Position numbers and translations under genes: made by a program
Notes under the pieces: model-generated
Seen by the model: the letters and a program-made list of their open reading frames with translations, nothing else
What the model was told of the DNA's origin: nothing
Database searches by the model: none
Shown: positions 1-7,569 of the stretch, piece by piece
Layout of the letters: each line of letters starts with the position of its first letter
How positions within the stretch are numbered: position 1 is the first letter of the stretch
Source: an uncultured Acholeplasmatales bacterium
Lineage (GTDB): Bacteria; Bacillota_I; Bacilli_A; ML615J-28; CAG-698
Reading direction: 5' to 3'
Length of the DNA stretch: 28,345 nt
NCBI GenBank assembly: GCA_937877075.1
Contig: CALEGD010000035.1
Coordinates: 1-28,345 of the forward strand

Positions 1-1
1 G

Positions 2-64
2 CCGCCCGGCGGTGATGAAGGGGATGTAGCGGTCGTGTTATCAGAGGCGGTTTCAAATATTTAG
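2..64 (+). CDS. C-terminal tail of an unidentified gene (partial)
   Basis: Frame 2 is open from the window edge to TAG at 62-64 and encodes 20 residues with the acidic, Gly-rich sequence GGDEGDVAVVLSEAV. The GC content is higher than in the DNA that follows, and a hairpin terminator starts 8 bases after the stop, which supports a real gene end. The fragment is too short to assign to a family. Confidence 0.4.
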   Translation, partial: PPGGDEGDVAVVLSEAVSNI

Positions 65-71
65 TAAAATA

Positions 72-100
72 AAAAAACAAGGATTAATTCCTTGTTTTTT
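72..100. terminator. Bidirectional intrinsic terminator
   Basis: A 12-bp stem (72-83 with 89-100) closes a 5-base loop. The A-rich left arm and T-rich right arm give a U-tract in either direction. It lies between the convergent end of the partial gene at 64 and the CotF-like gene ending at 109, and probably serves both. Confidence 0.8.
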
Positions 101-108
101 AAAAGAGG

Positions 109-363
109 TTACGAGAAGCTTTGTTCCGAAAATTTCTTTTCAGTTTGTTGGATTTTTGCCGGTTCAACAAGATTTGTTTGATACCAGCCTCTTTCAAGAA
201 GTTTTTTTGAAATCTCATCTTGAATTCTAAGATATTCGAAAAGGGAAGTGTTGAAGGCCTCCCGGACACTTGTGGTGGCGGATTCAATCGTCCCATGCAT
301 AAATAAATCACAATTAAATTTTACCGTTGATAATAAATCAGTCATTAATTCTTTGTCATTCAT
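109..363 (-). CDS. CotF-family spore coat-like protein
   Basis: This 84-residue protein begins MNDKELMTDLLSTVKF and contains an all-helical body with the ERGWYQ segment near residues 58-63. That layout is typical of the spore coat protein CotF (Coat_F) family of Bacillota, whose members have a ferritin-like helical fold and sit in the spore coat. The start at 363 is chosen because GGAGA lies 5-10 bases upstream; a longer frame to 438 has no ribosome site and overlaps the upstream gene. It follows a second small gene of the same type by 11 bases, so the two form an operon. The family assignment rests on recalled sequence pattern. Whether this organism sporulates cannot be told from the window. 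Confidence 0.75.
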   Translation of the reverse strand: MNDKELMTDLLSTVKFNCDLFMHGTIESATTSVREAFNTSLFEYLRIQDEISKKLLERGWYQTNLVEPAKIQQTEKKFSEQSFS

Positions 364-374
364 AGCAGTCTCCG

Positions 375-551
375 TTATTGTAATACTTTGAATATTCTTA
401 AGTAGATGTCTTCGGCCCTTGTTTCTAGCTCTTTGCAATATGCTTTCAGTTCTCGGTCTTGCATCATATTTGAATAATTCTTACATTTATTGTGCATGAG
501 AAGGGATTGATTCAGGGCGTCCTCAATATAAAGCAATTCTTTATCACTCAT
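375..551 (-). CDS. Small CotF-associated helical protein, 58 residues
   Basis: A short gene of 58 codons starts MSDKELLYIEDALNQS and is predicted helical throughout, with Cys at residues 23 and 39. GGAGG sits 7 bases before the ATG. Its opening resembles that of the neighbouring CotF-like protein (MNDKELMTDL), and in spore-forming Firmicutes such short proteins commonly pair with a CotF-type protein, so I infer a joint structural role, perhaps in the coat. It is the first gene of a two-gene operon transcribed leftward, divergent from the MATE gene. The evidence for a real gene is the ribosome site, the compact spacing and the family-like sequence. The function is inferred. Confidence 0.65.
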   Translation of the reverse strand: MSDKELLYIEDALNQSLLMHNKCKNYSNMMQDRELKAYCKELETRAEDIYLRIFKVLQ

Positions 552-636
552 AATTAAACCTCCGACTATGGTTATTATCGGTCGAAAAAGGAAAATTTAT
601 ACGGATAATTTTGGTTTCCTGTTATGCGTTTTTGAC

Positions 637-665
637 TTGAAGAATAGACGTTTTAGGTGTATAAT
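637..665 (+). promoter_or_regulatory. Sigma-A type promoter for the MATE-queG-trmL unit
   Basis: TTGAAG at 637-642 and TATAAT at 660-665 are separated by 17 bases. The predicted start is about 30 bases before the MATE ATG at 700, leaving a short leader. Confidence 0.65.
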
Positions 666-699
666 ATTTATTGTAATAGCAGAAATGGGTGGAGATTTT

Positions 700-2124
700 A
701 TGGAACTTAGTAAGGAACTAGAAAAACAAATAAAGAAACAAAAATTAATACTTGAAAGCCCAAATATGTATAAGAGCATTATGATCTTGGCTTTTCCGAT
801 CTTCTTAAGCAATTTTATGAAAGCTTTCAATGATTTGATAGATATGTTCTTCGCATCAACAATCCTTGATGCCGCCAAGGAAAGTGCCGGACGGGCTGCG
901 ATTACAATACCCGGCCCGGTCTTTATGATTTCAGCGGCTCTCGCTATCGGCTTTATGACCGCCGGTGCTGCGATGATGGCTCAATATCTAGGGGCCCGTC
1001 AGAAGGAGAACGCCCAAAGGGTTTCCGGTCAACTGCTTTTACTTTGTATGATAATCGGTTTCGTTATGAACATAATTCTCTTTTTAGTAACTCCGTCTTT
1101 GATGAGACTGATGGGTGCCGAGGGTCAAACCTTAGAATATATGATTCAGTATGTTAGAATCCGTTCTTTTGAGATGGTGCCGTTATTTGCGTTCTTTGCC
1201 TTCCAGGCAACTAGAACAGCCAGCGGCGATACGGTTTCGCCATTTATTCTAAATGCTATCATGATTATAACAAATATTGCTTTTACATATATATTCATGG
1301 AATACTTTGGTCTTGAAATTGCTGGAGCAGCTTACGGTACTTTGCTCGGAAATGTCATCATAATGCCAATTTTTATCTTTTTGATGTTTAAGAAAAGTGA
1401 AAGACATATTTATATTACCTTGAAGGATATTAAATTTGATTCTTCTTTAATCCGTCGGCTGTTTAAATTAGCTTGGCCGGCAGCAGTCAGTCAGGCCTTT
1501 ACTTCCACGGGTTTTTTGATTTTAAATTCAATTATCTTTTCATACGGGCCGGCTACCGTCGATGCTTTCCAAGTCGGTAATAAGATTAATTCGATGATTT
1601 TGATGCCGGCGATGGGAGTCGGTAGTGTAACCGCTACTTTTGTTGGTCAAAATATCGGTGCTAGAAATATACCGAGGGCGAGGAAGGCGGTCCGAACTGC
1701 GATGATAATGTCGGTTGTAATAGCTTTAATTGGTTGTATCGGAATCTTACCGATTAGGGAGCTGATTATCAAAATATTTTTGGAGGATACTCCTGAATCC
1801 CTTAGCTTAAGTATTGAGTATATGTTCTTTGTATTGACGGGATTACCTCTGATGTCGATTTTCCAAGTTTTTATAGGAACATATCAAGGAAGCGGCGAGA
1901 CGATGTTTAGTTTGATTCTTGCCTCAACAAGACTATGGTTAATTCGGATTCCTTTGGTTTTAATTTTTAAAAATTATTACAAATTGCCTTCATCTTCAAT
2001 TTGGTACGCGATGATTATCAGCAACTTTGCTTTAGTATATATCGGTACCATCCTTTATACACGTTGTAAATTCCAACCGCGTGTTAAATTGGAGGAAAAG
2101 GAACTTTCCCCAGGTGTTGCTTAA
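700..2124 (+). CDS. MATE family efflux transporter
   Basis: This 474-residue polytopic membrane protein fits the 12-helix MATE family, which exports drugs or organic cations against Na+ or H+. The conserved family pattern is visible near the N-terminus (PIFLSNF, then a DMFFAS segment) and in the repeated half beginning with the LAWPAAVSQ stretch about residue 255. Length is normal for the family. The ATG at 700 is preferred over the upstream TTG/ATG extension to 568 because GGGTGGAG lies just before it and a promoter lies between the two. The stop TAA shares its last base with the ATG of queG, so the genes are translationally coupled. The substrate cannot be deduced. Confidence 0.9.
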   Translation: MELSKELEKQIKKQKLILESPNMYKSIMILAFPIFLSNFMKAFNDLIDMFFASTILDAAKESAGRAAITIPGPVFMISAALAIGFMTAGAAMMAQYLGARQKENAQRVSGQLLLLCMIIGFVMNIILFLVTPSLMRLMGAEGQTLEYMIQYVRIRSFEMVPLFAFFAFQATRTASGDTVSPFILNAIMIITNIAFTYIFMEYFGLEIAGAAYGTLLGNVIIMPIFIFLMFKKSERHIYITLKDIKFDSSLIRRLFKLAWPAAVSQAFTSTGFLILNSIIFSYGPATVDAFQVGNKINSMILMPAMGVGSVTATFVGQNIGARNIPRARKAVRTAMIMSVVIALIGCIGILPIRELIIKIFLEDTPESLSLSIEYMFFVLTGLPLMSIFQVFIGTYQGSGETMFSLILASTRLWLIRIPLVLIFKNYYKLPSSSIWYAMIISNFALVYIGTILYTRCKFQPRVKLEEKELSPGVA

Positions 2125-3011
2125 TGAGTTTGGATAAACTAAAAGATTATGATTTCGGAGTAGTTTCCTTTTCCGAATATAAAAAATACAAAAATGTGAA
2201 GAATAAGGATTGGATTAAAAGTATCATCGTCTTTATTTTTCCCTATTCTGGAAAAATACCGGATGAGAGTGGTTATCTAACCGCAAAATATGCTTATGGC
2301 AAAGATTATCATCAAGTTATTAAGACAAAACTTGAAAAACTAGCAAAGAGTCTGGAACTTGAAGAATATGAAGTAATGACCGATATCAGTTTTTTGGACG
2401 AAAAACTTTGTGCATCACTTGCCGGACTCGGTCGCCTCGGCAAAAACAATCTGCTGCTTACTCCGAAGTATGGTTCGCGGGTTTTAATCGGAGAAATAGT
2501 TACCTCCGAAGAATTTCCGGAAACAAGTACCGATCTTTCTAATCCTTGTCTAGAATGTTCTCTTTGTATTAAGAAATGCCCGACTGAAGCGCTTAATGAA
2601 GGGTTTCAAAAAGAAAAATGTCTTTCCTTTCTTTCTCAGACCAAAGGAAGCAACTATTCCCTTTATGATAAAATGAATCTCGTTGTCGGATGCGATATCT
2701 GTCAGGATTTTTGTCCGCTTAATAAAGGGGAAAATCCTTATTTTGAGGAGTTTCGTTTTGATTCAAAATCAAGTTTAACGCTTCAAGATATAGGAGGCCT
2801 TGATGACGAAAGTTTTCGAGAACTCTATCAGGACAAAGCTTTTGTTTTTCTCGGTTATTGGAAGTTATTAAGAAATTTGCTTATTTTAGAAGCTAATCAA
2901 GGAAAACTTAAACCTCAAGATTTAGAAAGATTTGCCAGCTTATCCGATGAATTATGGTTTAAGAGTCATCTTGAATATTTGAAGGGAAGAATCAATAATG
3001 GGAAAGATTAA
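2124..3011 (+). CDS. queG: Epoxyqueuosine reductase
   Basis: QueG is the cobalamin-dependent iron-sulfur enzyme that performs the last step of queuosine synthesis, reducing epoxyqueuosine at wobble position 34 of tRNA for Asp, Asn, His and Tyr. Two ferredoxin-like cysteine clusters are visible: C142-x2-C145-x2-C148-x3-C152, and C190-x2-C193-x3-C197 in the segment GCDICQDFCP. The AGLGRLGKNNLL segment (about residues 100-111) and a preceding Asp (D87) match the active-site region. At 295 residues it is shorter than the usual 340-380, being trimmed at the N-terminus and lacking most of the C-terminal repeat region. It overlaps the MATE stop by one base and trmL by 14 bases. The name is secure at family level; activity of the short form is presumed. 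Confidence 0.88.
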   Translation: MSLDKLKDYDFGVVSFSEYKKYKNVKNKDWIKSIIVFIFPYSGKIPDESGYLTAKYAYGKDYHQVIKTKLEKLAKSLELEEYEVMTDISFLDEKLCASLAGLGRLGKNNLLLTPKYGSRVLIGEIVTSEEFPETSTDLSNPCLECSLCIKKCPTEALNEGFQKEKCLSFLSQTKGSNYSLYDKMNLVVGCDICQDFCPLNKGENPYFEEFRFDSKSSLTLQDIGGLDDESFRELYQDKAFVFLGYWKLLRNLLILEANQGKLKPQDLERFASLSDELWFKSHLEYLKGRINNGKD

Positions 3012-3516
3012 TCTTGTCTTATATGAACCGGAAATACCTCAAAACACGGCCAATATTATGCGTACTTGCTTGGCAACCGGAGCAGTTCTCCATTTGATCG
3101 AACCACTTGGTTTTAGCCTTGAAGAAAAATATTTGAAACGAGCCAGTGCCAATCATTTAAAATTAGTTGATTACAGAGTTTATAAAAATGTTGATGACTT
3201 TTTAAATAAAAACCAAGGAGAAATGTTTTTCTTAAGCCGTTATGGCCTAAAAAACTTCTATGATTTTAAATTCGATAATCCGAATTTGGATTATTATTTT
3301 ATTCTCGGAAAGGAATCTACCGGCGTTCCGTATGCTATTTTAAAAAAACATCTTAACCATTGTTTCAGGTTACCAATGTCTGATCAGGTTCGCTCCTTGA
3401 ATTTAAGTAATGCCGCGGCGATAGTCCTTTATGAAGCGATGCGTCAAAGTGGTTTTCCGGGTTTAAGTTTTTTTGAACCGGAAAATTTTAAAGGAAAGAA
3501 TTTCCTTCTTGAATAA
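2998..3516 (+). CDS. trmL: tRNA (cytidine/uridine-34 2'-O)-methyltransferase
   Basis: This 172-residue protein is a SPOUT-class methyltransferase of the TrmL (YibK) group, which 2'-O-methylates the wobble nucleotide of tRNA-Leu using S-adenosylmethionine. It opens with the family hallmark VLYEPEIPQNTANIMRTC, and carries the trefoil-knot motifs ILGKESTGVP (about residues 101-110) and RLPMSDQVRSLNLSNAAAIV (about 122-141). Length is normal. Its ATG lies inside the end of queG, so it is coupled to another enzyme of anticodon position 34. No terminator intervenes between queG and trmL. Confidence 0.93.
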   Translation: MGKINLVLYEPEIPQNTANIMRTCLATGAVLHLIEPLGFSLEEKYLKRASANHLKLVDYRVYKNVDDFLNKNQGEMFFLSRYGLKNFYDFKFDNPNLDYYFILGKESTGVPYAILKKHLNHCFRLPMSDQVRSLNLSNAAAIVLYEAMRQSGFPGLSFFEPENFKGKNFLLE

Positions 3517-3524
3517 ATGATAAA

Positions 3525-3563
3525 CTCCATTTTCTACGATAATAATAGAATTGTAGAATGGAG
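3525..3563 (+). promoter_or_regulatory. Leader hairpin that covers the ribosome site of the next gene
   Basis: CTCCATT..CTAC at 3525-3537 pairs with GTAG..AATGGAG at 3553-3563 (11 pairs, two bulged T). The right arm includes most of the GGAGGG ribosome site of the gene at 3572, so the folded form would hide it. There is no following T-run, so it is not a terminator. A role in translational control is an inference. Confidence 0.45.
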
Positions 3564-3571
3564 GGTCGGAA

Positions 3572-3790
3572 ATGAAGAAAAATAAAAACTTTTCTGTATT
3601 CAATAACTTTAATAAAAATTACAACTATTTAAAGGAACCGAATTATTTTGATGAATACGAGAATGAGTTCTCCGAGGAATTGTTTCACAACCTTTACCAA
3701 GGAGTTGAGAACACCGTACGTAATCAAGATGCCTATAAAGAGCATAATTCAAGTAATTCCCCACGGAACGGTGAAATCGATGATAACTGA
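3572..3790 (+). CDS. Hypothetical Asn-rich acidic protein, 72 residues
   Basis: I do not recognise this protein. It has 16 Asn in 72 residues, a Phe/Tyr/Asn-rich first third, an acidic middle (EYENEFSEEL) and a polar, probably disordered tail ending DDN. It has no membrane segment, signal peptide or cysteine, so it should be cytosolic. Support for a real gene is the GGAGGG site 6 bases before the ATG and a strong terminator 12 bases after the stop. It stands alone between trmL and the thyA promoter, and its ribosome site lies in a hairpin, so its expression may be conditional. A spore- or stress-related role would be a guess. Confidence 0.7.
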   Translation: MKKNKNFSVFNNFNKNYNYLKEPNYFDEYENEFSEELFHNLYQGVENTVRNQDAYKEHNSSNSPRNGEIDDN

Positions 3791-3802
3791 CATTCTATAA
3801 CT

Positions 3803-3830
3803 GACAGTTCTTTATGAACTGTCTTTTTTT
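3803..3830 (+). terminator. Intrinsic terminator after the 72-residue gene
   Basis: GACAGTTC (3803-3810) pairs with GAACTGTC (3816-3823) over a TTTAT loop, followed by seven T. It separates this unit from the thyA promoter. Confidence 0.88.
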
Positions 3831-3851
3831 CGGAGATTTTGTGGCTTTTTC

Positions 3852-3880
3852 TTAACAAGAACTAGGTAATGTGATATAAT
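3852..3880 (+). promoter_or_regulatory. Promoter of thyA-folA-plsC
   Basis: TTAACA at 3852-3857 and TATAAT at 3875-3880 are 17 bases apart, with an extended TGa directly before the -10. It lies about 15 bases before the ribosome site of thyA. Confidence 0.8.
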
Positions 3881-3901
3881 ATACAAAAATGAGGGTGGAT
3901 T

Positions 3902-4780
3902 ATGAAACAATATTTAGACTTCTTAACACATATTCTAGAAAAAGGCAAAGTAAAATCCGACCGCACCAATACCGGAACCATTTCCGTTTTTGGCTACCAA
4001 ATGCGTTTTGATTTAAGTGAAGGCTTTCCGCTATTAACTACTAAAAAGGTTCACTTAAAGTCGATTATTCATGAACTCCTTTGGTTTTTAAAAGGCGATA
4101 CCAATATCAGATACTTGGTCAAGAATAATGTCAAGATTTGGAATGAATGGCCTTATGAGATCTATAAAAACAGTCCAGATTTTCAAGGTGAAAACTTGGA
4201 TGAGTTTATCGAAAAGATCCGCGATGATGAAGAGTTTGCTTCCTTGTGGGGAAATCTCGGGCCTGTTTACGGTCGTCAATGGCGGAATTTTGAAGGTAGA
4301 ACTAAAAATGTCGATCAATTGGCTGAGATTATTCGAGCGATTAAAAGCAATCCCGATTCACGACGTTTGCTTGTAAACAGTTGGAATCCAACCGAAATTG
4401 ACCGGATGGCGCTTCCACCTTGTCATACACTCTTTCAATTTTATGTACAAGAAGGAAAACTTTCTTGCCAATTATATCAAAGAAGTGCCGATGCATTCCT
4501 CGGTGTCCCCTTTAATATTGCCTCTTATGCCTTACTTACGATGATTGTTGCCAAGGTTTGTAATCTTGAGGCGGGAGAGTTTATTCATACTTTCGGAGAT
4601 GCTCACATTTATCTGAATCATCTCGACCAAGTCCGTCTCCAGTTAAGCAGAACCCCACGAGGCCTTCCAAAACTCTTGATTAAACGTGATACCGAGAATG
4701 TTGAAGACTTCTGTTTTGATGATTTTGAAATGATAGATTATCATCCTCATCCTCGGATTAAAGCAGAGGTAGCCGTATGA
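3902..4780 (+). CDS. thyA: Thymidylate synthase
   Basis: ThyA converts dUMP and methylene-tetrahydrofolate to dTMP and dihydrofolate. The catalytic cysteine is C174 in LPPCHTLFQFYV, the phosphate-binding Arg is in SRRLL (about 153-157), and the QRSADAFLGVPFNIASYALL block (about 193-212) and HIYLNH are intact. The 292-residue length falls between the 264-residue E. coli form and the 316-residue Lactobacillus form, because of an insert at about residues 82-117 in the small domain. GAGGGTGG precedes the ATG. The last bases ATGA overlap the start of folA, whose product reduces the dihydrofolate made here. Confidence 0.97.
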   Translation: MKQYLDFLTHILEKGKVKSDRTNTGTISVFGYQMRFDLSEGFPLLTTKKVHLKSIIHELLWFLKGDTNIRYLVKNNVKIWNEWPYEIYKNSPDFQGENLDEFIEKIRDDEEFASLWGNLGPVYGRQWRNFEGRTKNVDQLAEIIRAIKSNPDSRRLLVNSWNPTEIDRMALPPCHTLFQFYVQEGKLSCQLYQRSADAFLGVPFNIASYALLTMIVAKVCNLEAGEFIHTFGDAHIYLNHLDQVRLQLSRTPRGLPKLLIKRDTENVEDFCFDDFEMIDYHPHPRIKAEVAV

Positions 4781-5256
4781 TATCCTTAGTTGTTGCTTTA
4801 GCTAGAAATAATGTCATCGGTAAGGAAGGCAGTATGCCTTGGTATTATCCGGAGGATTTAAAATATTTTAAGAAACTGACAATGGGACATAAGATATTAA
4901 TGGGGAGAAAGACCTTTGAATCGATTATCAGGCGAAACAACAAAATTCTTCCCGGAAGGAAACATTATGTTTTGACACGGGATTTGAATTTTAGTTTTCC
5001 AGAAGTAGAGGTCCTTCATAATCTGGATTTATTTTTAAAAAACATCGGCGATGAAGAGATCTTCATTATAGGCGGGGCAGAAATATATAAAGCTGCTCTT
5101 ACTTATGCAGATCGTCTCTATATTACCCATATTAATAAAGAATATGAAGGCGATGTTTATTTTCCCGAACTAGATTTAAATAACTTCCACCTGATTAGCG
5201 AACAGACGGTCAACGAACTCGCTTTTTGCGTTTATGAAAGGATTAAAGAATGTTAA
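4777..5256 (+). CDS. folA: Dihydrofolate reductase
   Basis: This 159-residue enzyme reduces dihydrofolate to tetrahydrofolate with NADPH, regenerating the cofactor spent by ThyA. Family features are the opening ISLVVALARNNVIGKEG, MPWYYPEDLKYFK with the substrate-binding acidic residue D27, the NADPH-binding LMGRKTFESI (about 41-50) and FIIGGAEIY (about 95-103). It starts within the thyA stop (ATGA) and its own stop lies inside the start of plsC, so the three genes are coupled. Confidence 0.96.
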   Translation: MISLVVALARNNVIGKEGSMPWYYPEDLKYFKKLTMGHKILMGRKTFESIIRRNNKILPGRKHYVLTRDLNFSFPEVEVLHNLDLFLKNIGDEEIFIIGGAEIYKAALTYADRLYITHINKEYEGDVYFPELDLNNFHLISEQTVNELAFCVYERIKEC

Positions 5257-6086
5257 TACTATTCATCTCCATCTATGCAATTATTACATCTTGTTTATAC
5301 CTAAACTTCCTTATCATTCCAAGCGGCAATTTCTTTTGGTGGCATGTGCCAGTCCTTTTTGTAATAAGTTGGGTAATTATCTTTTTAGTGTTTATCCTCT
5401 TTCTCATTCTTCTTTCACAATTTCATTCAAAGAAGACCAAAGTTATTAAACCAAAAGGTATTTATCCTTTTTTTATCTACCATGTAGCCGTTTTTGTAAG
5501 AACGCTCTTTAATATTAAGGTTGTCTTTGAGAATAAAGAACTATTACCGAAAGATAAAAACTTTCTGCTGGTTCTTAATCATCAATCGATGCTTGATCCG
5601 ATTGTGACGATTTCGATTTTAAAGGACTACGACTTAGCTTATATTGTCAAGGAGTCGCTGGTGAAGATGCCTCTTATCGGTCGTTACCTTCATGCTGCGG
5701 GATTTCTCCCCATTGATCGTAATAATGATCGTAAGGCACTGGAAAACATCTTGATCGGTATAAAAAGGTTGCAACAAGGAAATACATTAGCCATCTATCC
5801 AGAAGGAACCAGAAGTAAAGGTCCTGATTTAAATGAATTTCGGGACGGAGCATTTAAACCGGCTTTAAAAGCAAAAGTTCCGATTGTTGTTATGGCTTTA
5901 GATGGTTTTTATAAAAAAGTAGTCGGGAAACCTTTTATCCCTTCAAAGGTCTTTTTGAAGATTTGTGAAGTAATTCCTTATGAAAAGTTAAAGAATTTGC
6001 ATACCAATGATATTTCAAATCATATTAGGGATACGATTATCAGAAATATAGAAGAAGCCAGAAAAAAATATTCTTGGCTTCAATGA
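5250..6086 (+). CDS. plsC: 1-acyl-sn-glycerol-3-phosphate acyltransferase
   Basis: PlsC acylates lysophosphatidate to phosphatidate, the precursor of membrane phospholipids. The catalytic HX4D motif is H111-QSML-D116 and the second conserved block YPEGTRS covers residues 183-189. Two hydrophobic segments occupy roughly residues 1-24 and 33-57, longer than the single anchor of many homologues. The ATG at 5250 overlaps the folA stop by 7 bases. A terminator follows, and this gene is the last core gene before the AT-rich accessory region. Confidence 0.92.
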   Translation: MLILFISIYAIITSCLYLNFLIIPSGNFFWWHVPVLFVISWVIIFLVFILFLILLSQFHSKKTKVIKPKGIYPFFIYHVAVFVRTLFNIKVVFENKELLPKDKNFLLVLNHQSMLDPIVTISILKDYDLAYIVKESLVKMPLIGRYLHAAGFLPIDRNNDRKALENILIGIKRLQQGNTLAIYPEGTRSKGPDLNEFRDGAFKPALKAKVPIVVMALDGFYKKVVGKPFIPSKVFLKICEVIPYEKLKNLHTNDISNHIRDTIIRNIEEARKKYSWLQ

Positions 6087-6125
6087 AGTCTCCTCTAAAT
6101 GCTTTTTTATTGAAGAATATCCTTT

Positions 6126-6155
6126 ACCCTTAAATCTCAAGGTTTTAAGGGTTTT
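6126..6155 (+). terminator. Terminator of thyA-folA-plsC
   Basis: ACCCTTAAA (6126-6134) pairs with TTTAAGGGT (6144-6152) over a 9-base loop. A T-rich run (TTTTCTTATTTT) follows. Confidence 0.75.
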
Positions 6156-6372
6156 CTTATTTTATATTCATTTTTACTATTCTATAAATCTCTTACAAAG
6201 GTAATTAAGTATGATTTTCTAACAATTTTTATTCTTATTTTGAATTTTAAATTTAAATAATTTATGGTAATATTTGGTTATTTTTAGTATAATGAATTTG
6301 TAGGTATATTGCAATTTGTCTAGATAACAGAGTATGATAAAAAAACATTCAAAAATAATTATGGAGGCAATA
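6156..6372 (+). other. AT-rich gap with the promoter of the DUF952 gene
   Basis: No gene is visible here. TATAAT at 6288-6293 is a plausible -10, but the -35 region (TGGTAA at 6265-6270) is poor. The stretch marks the change from core-like to strongly AT-rich DNA. Confidence 0.45.
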
Positions 6373-6726
6373 ATGATACTTCATTGTATGACAAAAAGAA
6401 AATGGGATAAGAAGAAGAATGAAAAGGAATGGGGACAAGAAGAATTGGATCTAGGCGGATTCATTCATTGTTCGACGATAGAATATTTTTGGAGAGTAGC
6501 ACCTATTTTTGAAAATATTATGGAACCAATGGTAATACTTTGTATAGATGAAGAAAAGTTATTGTCAGAAGTCCGTTATGAAGATGGTGATAGTTGTGGG
6601 AGATACTATCCGCACATATATGGAAAAATAAATAATGATGCAATACTGCAAGTGCTTCCATTTCTTAAAACTTCAAATGGTAAATATCAAAAGAATCTTG
6701 AATTTAAAAGTATTATAGACAAATAG
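6373..6726 (+). CDS. DUF952 family protein
   Basis: This 117-residue protein shows the pattern of the DUF952 family: an opening MILHCMTKRKW, the block GGFIHCSTIEYFWRVA (about residues 28-43), a central beta strand MVILCIDEE, and the near-C-terminal YYPHIYGKINNDAI. The family is small, cytosolic and of unknown activity; it has been compared to glutathione-S-transferase-like or ADP-ribosylation-related folds, but I claim no function. The start at 6373 is taken because GGAGG ends 5 bases upstream and it matches the family N-terminus, rather than the frame's earlier ATG at 6334. It is a single-gene unit in AT-rich DNA. Confidence 0.82.
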   Translation: MILHCMTKRKWDKKKNEKEWGQEELDLGGFIHCSTIEYFWRVAPIFENIMEPMVILCIDEEKLLSEVRYEDGDSCGRYYPHIYGKINNDAILQVLPFLKTSNGKYQKNLEFKSIIDK

Positions 6727-6737
6727 AATCTCGCTTT

Positions 6738-6762
6738 TAGAGCGATAAGTTGTAATTTATCG
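6738..6762. repeat. Palindromic small repeat, copy 1
   Basis: TAGAGCGATAA, seven variable bases, then TTTATCG. CGATAA and TTATCG can pair as a 6-bp hairpin. It lies directly upstream of the promoter of the LanFEG-like operon. Confidence 0.7.
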
Positions 6763-6763
6763 A

Positions 6764-6792
6764 TTTAATTATGATGACTTATATGGTATAAT
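6764..6792 (+). promoter_or_regulatory. Promoter of the LanFEG-like operon
   Basis: TATAAT at 6787-6792 has an extended TGg before it. The -35 (TTTAAT at 6764-6769, 17-base spacer) is weak and begins two bases after the palindromic repeat, a position where a bound regulator could act. Confidence 0.55.
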
Positions 6793-6870
6793 GACAACTG
6801 CTAATCATTAGAAAATTTGAAGATTTATAAACAGTATTTGATTTTGTTTAATTTAAGAAGGGTGAATTAA

Positions 6871-7569
6871 ATGTTAGAAATATTTAAAATTAATAAAAAA
6901 TTTGGTAATAAGCTAGTGTTAAATAATGTTTCACTTAACATTCCAATCGGGTCAATTTGTGGTTTGCTAGGTTTAAATGGGGCTGGAAAATCTACATTAA
7001 TGAAAATTATAACATCGTTGATGTTCAAGGATTCAGGAGAAATTAAATATAATGGGGAAATATATGAGAAAGATGAAAGTTCCATTTCTATTGGGTATAT
7101 GATTGAATCCCCTTCCTTTTACAAAGATTTATCAGGCAAAGATAATCTTTTGCTACTTGCTTCATTGTATAATAGTATTAATAAATATAGAGTAGAAGAA
7201 GTATTAATTAAAGTCGGTTTACAAGAGTCAAAAGATGTTCTAGTTAAGAAATATTCTCTTGGGATGAAACAAAGACTTTATTTTGCATATGCAATTTTAG
7301 GTAATCCTGAGGTATTAGTGTTAGATGAACCTTTTAATGGAATAGATCCTGTTACTAGTAAGTTATTTAAAGATTTAATTAAGGATTTATCAAATAAAGG
7401 TTGTACAATTCTTATATCAAGCCACGTAATTAATGATGTGAAACAAATATGTGATAAAGTTGTTATTATTGATAGAGGTATAGTTGTTTATGATAACAGC
7501 GTATCAAAAGATGACGACTTAGAACAATTATTTATTTCAAAAGTATCAAATAGTGGATATGCACAATGA
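6871..7569 (+). CDS. ABC transporter ATPase, lantibiotic-immunity (LanF/BcrA) type
   Basis: This 232-residue ATPase powers the two permeases encoded next. Walker A is GLNGAGKST (34-42), the signature is YSLGMKQR (128-135), Walker B is VLVLDEP (148-154) and the switch His is H185. In place of the usual Q-loop it has IGYMIESPSFY with E79. This 'E-loop' is a recognised mark of LanF immunity ATPases (described for NukF) and BcrA-like proteins, which expel lantibiotics or bacitracin from the membrane. The ATG follows a GAAGGGTG site, and the stop overlaps the next gene by 4 bases. No bacteriocin synthesis gene is visible nearby, so this may be stand-alone resistance. The substrate is unknown. Confidence 0.88.
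   Translation: MLEIFKINKKFGNKLVLNNVSLNIPIGSICGLLGLNGAGKSTLMKIITSLMFKDSGEIKYNGEIYEKDESSISIGYMIESPSFYKDLSGKDNLLLLASLYNSINKYRVEEVLIKVGLQESKDVLVKKYSLGMKQRLYFAYAILGNPEVLVLDEPFNGIDPVTSKLFKDLIKDLSNKGCTILISSHVINDVKQICDKVVIIDRGIVVYDNSVSKDDDLEQLFISKVSNSGYAQ

Noticed and set aside
568..699. N-terminal extension of the MATE protein
   Set aside because: The extension lies over a good promoter, lacks a ribosome site and does not match the family; the ATG at 700 is better.
4777..4780. TGA read as tryptophan (mycoplasma code)
   Set aside because: thyA, plsC, potA and potB all end properly at TGA in compact operons and Trp is encoded by TGG, so the standard bacterial code holds.
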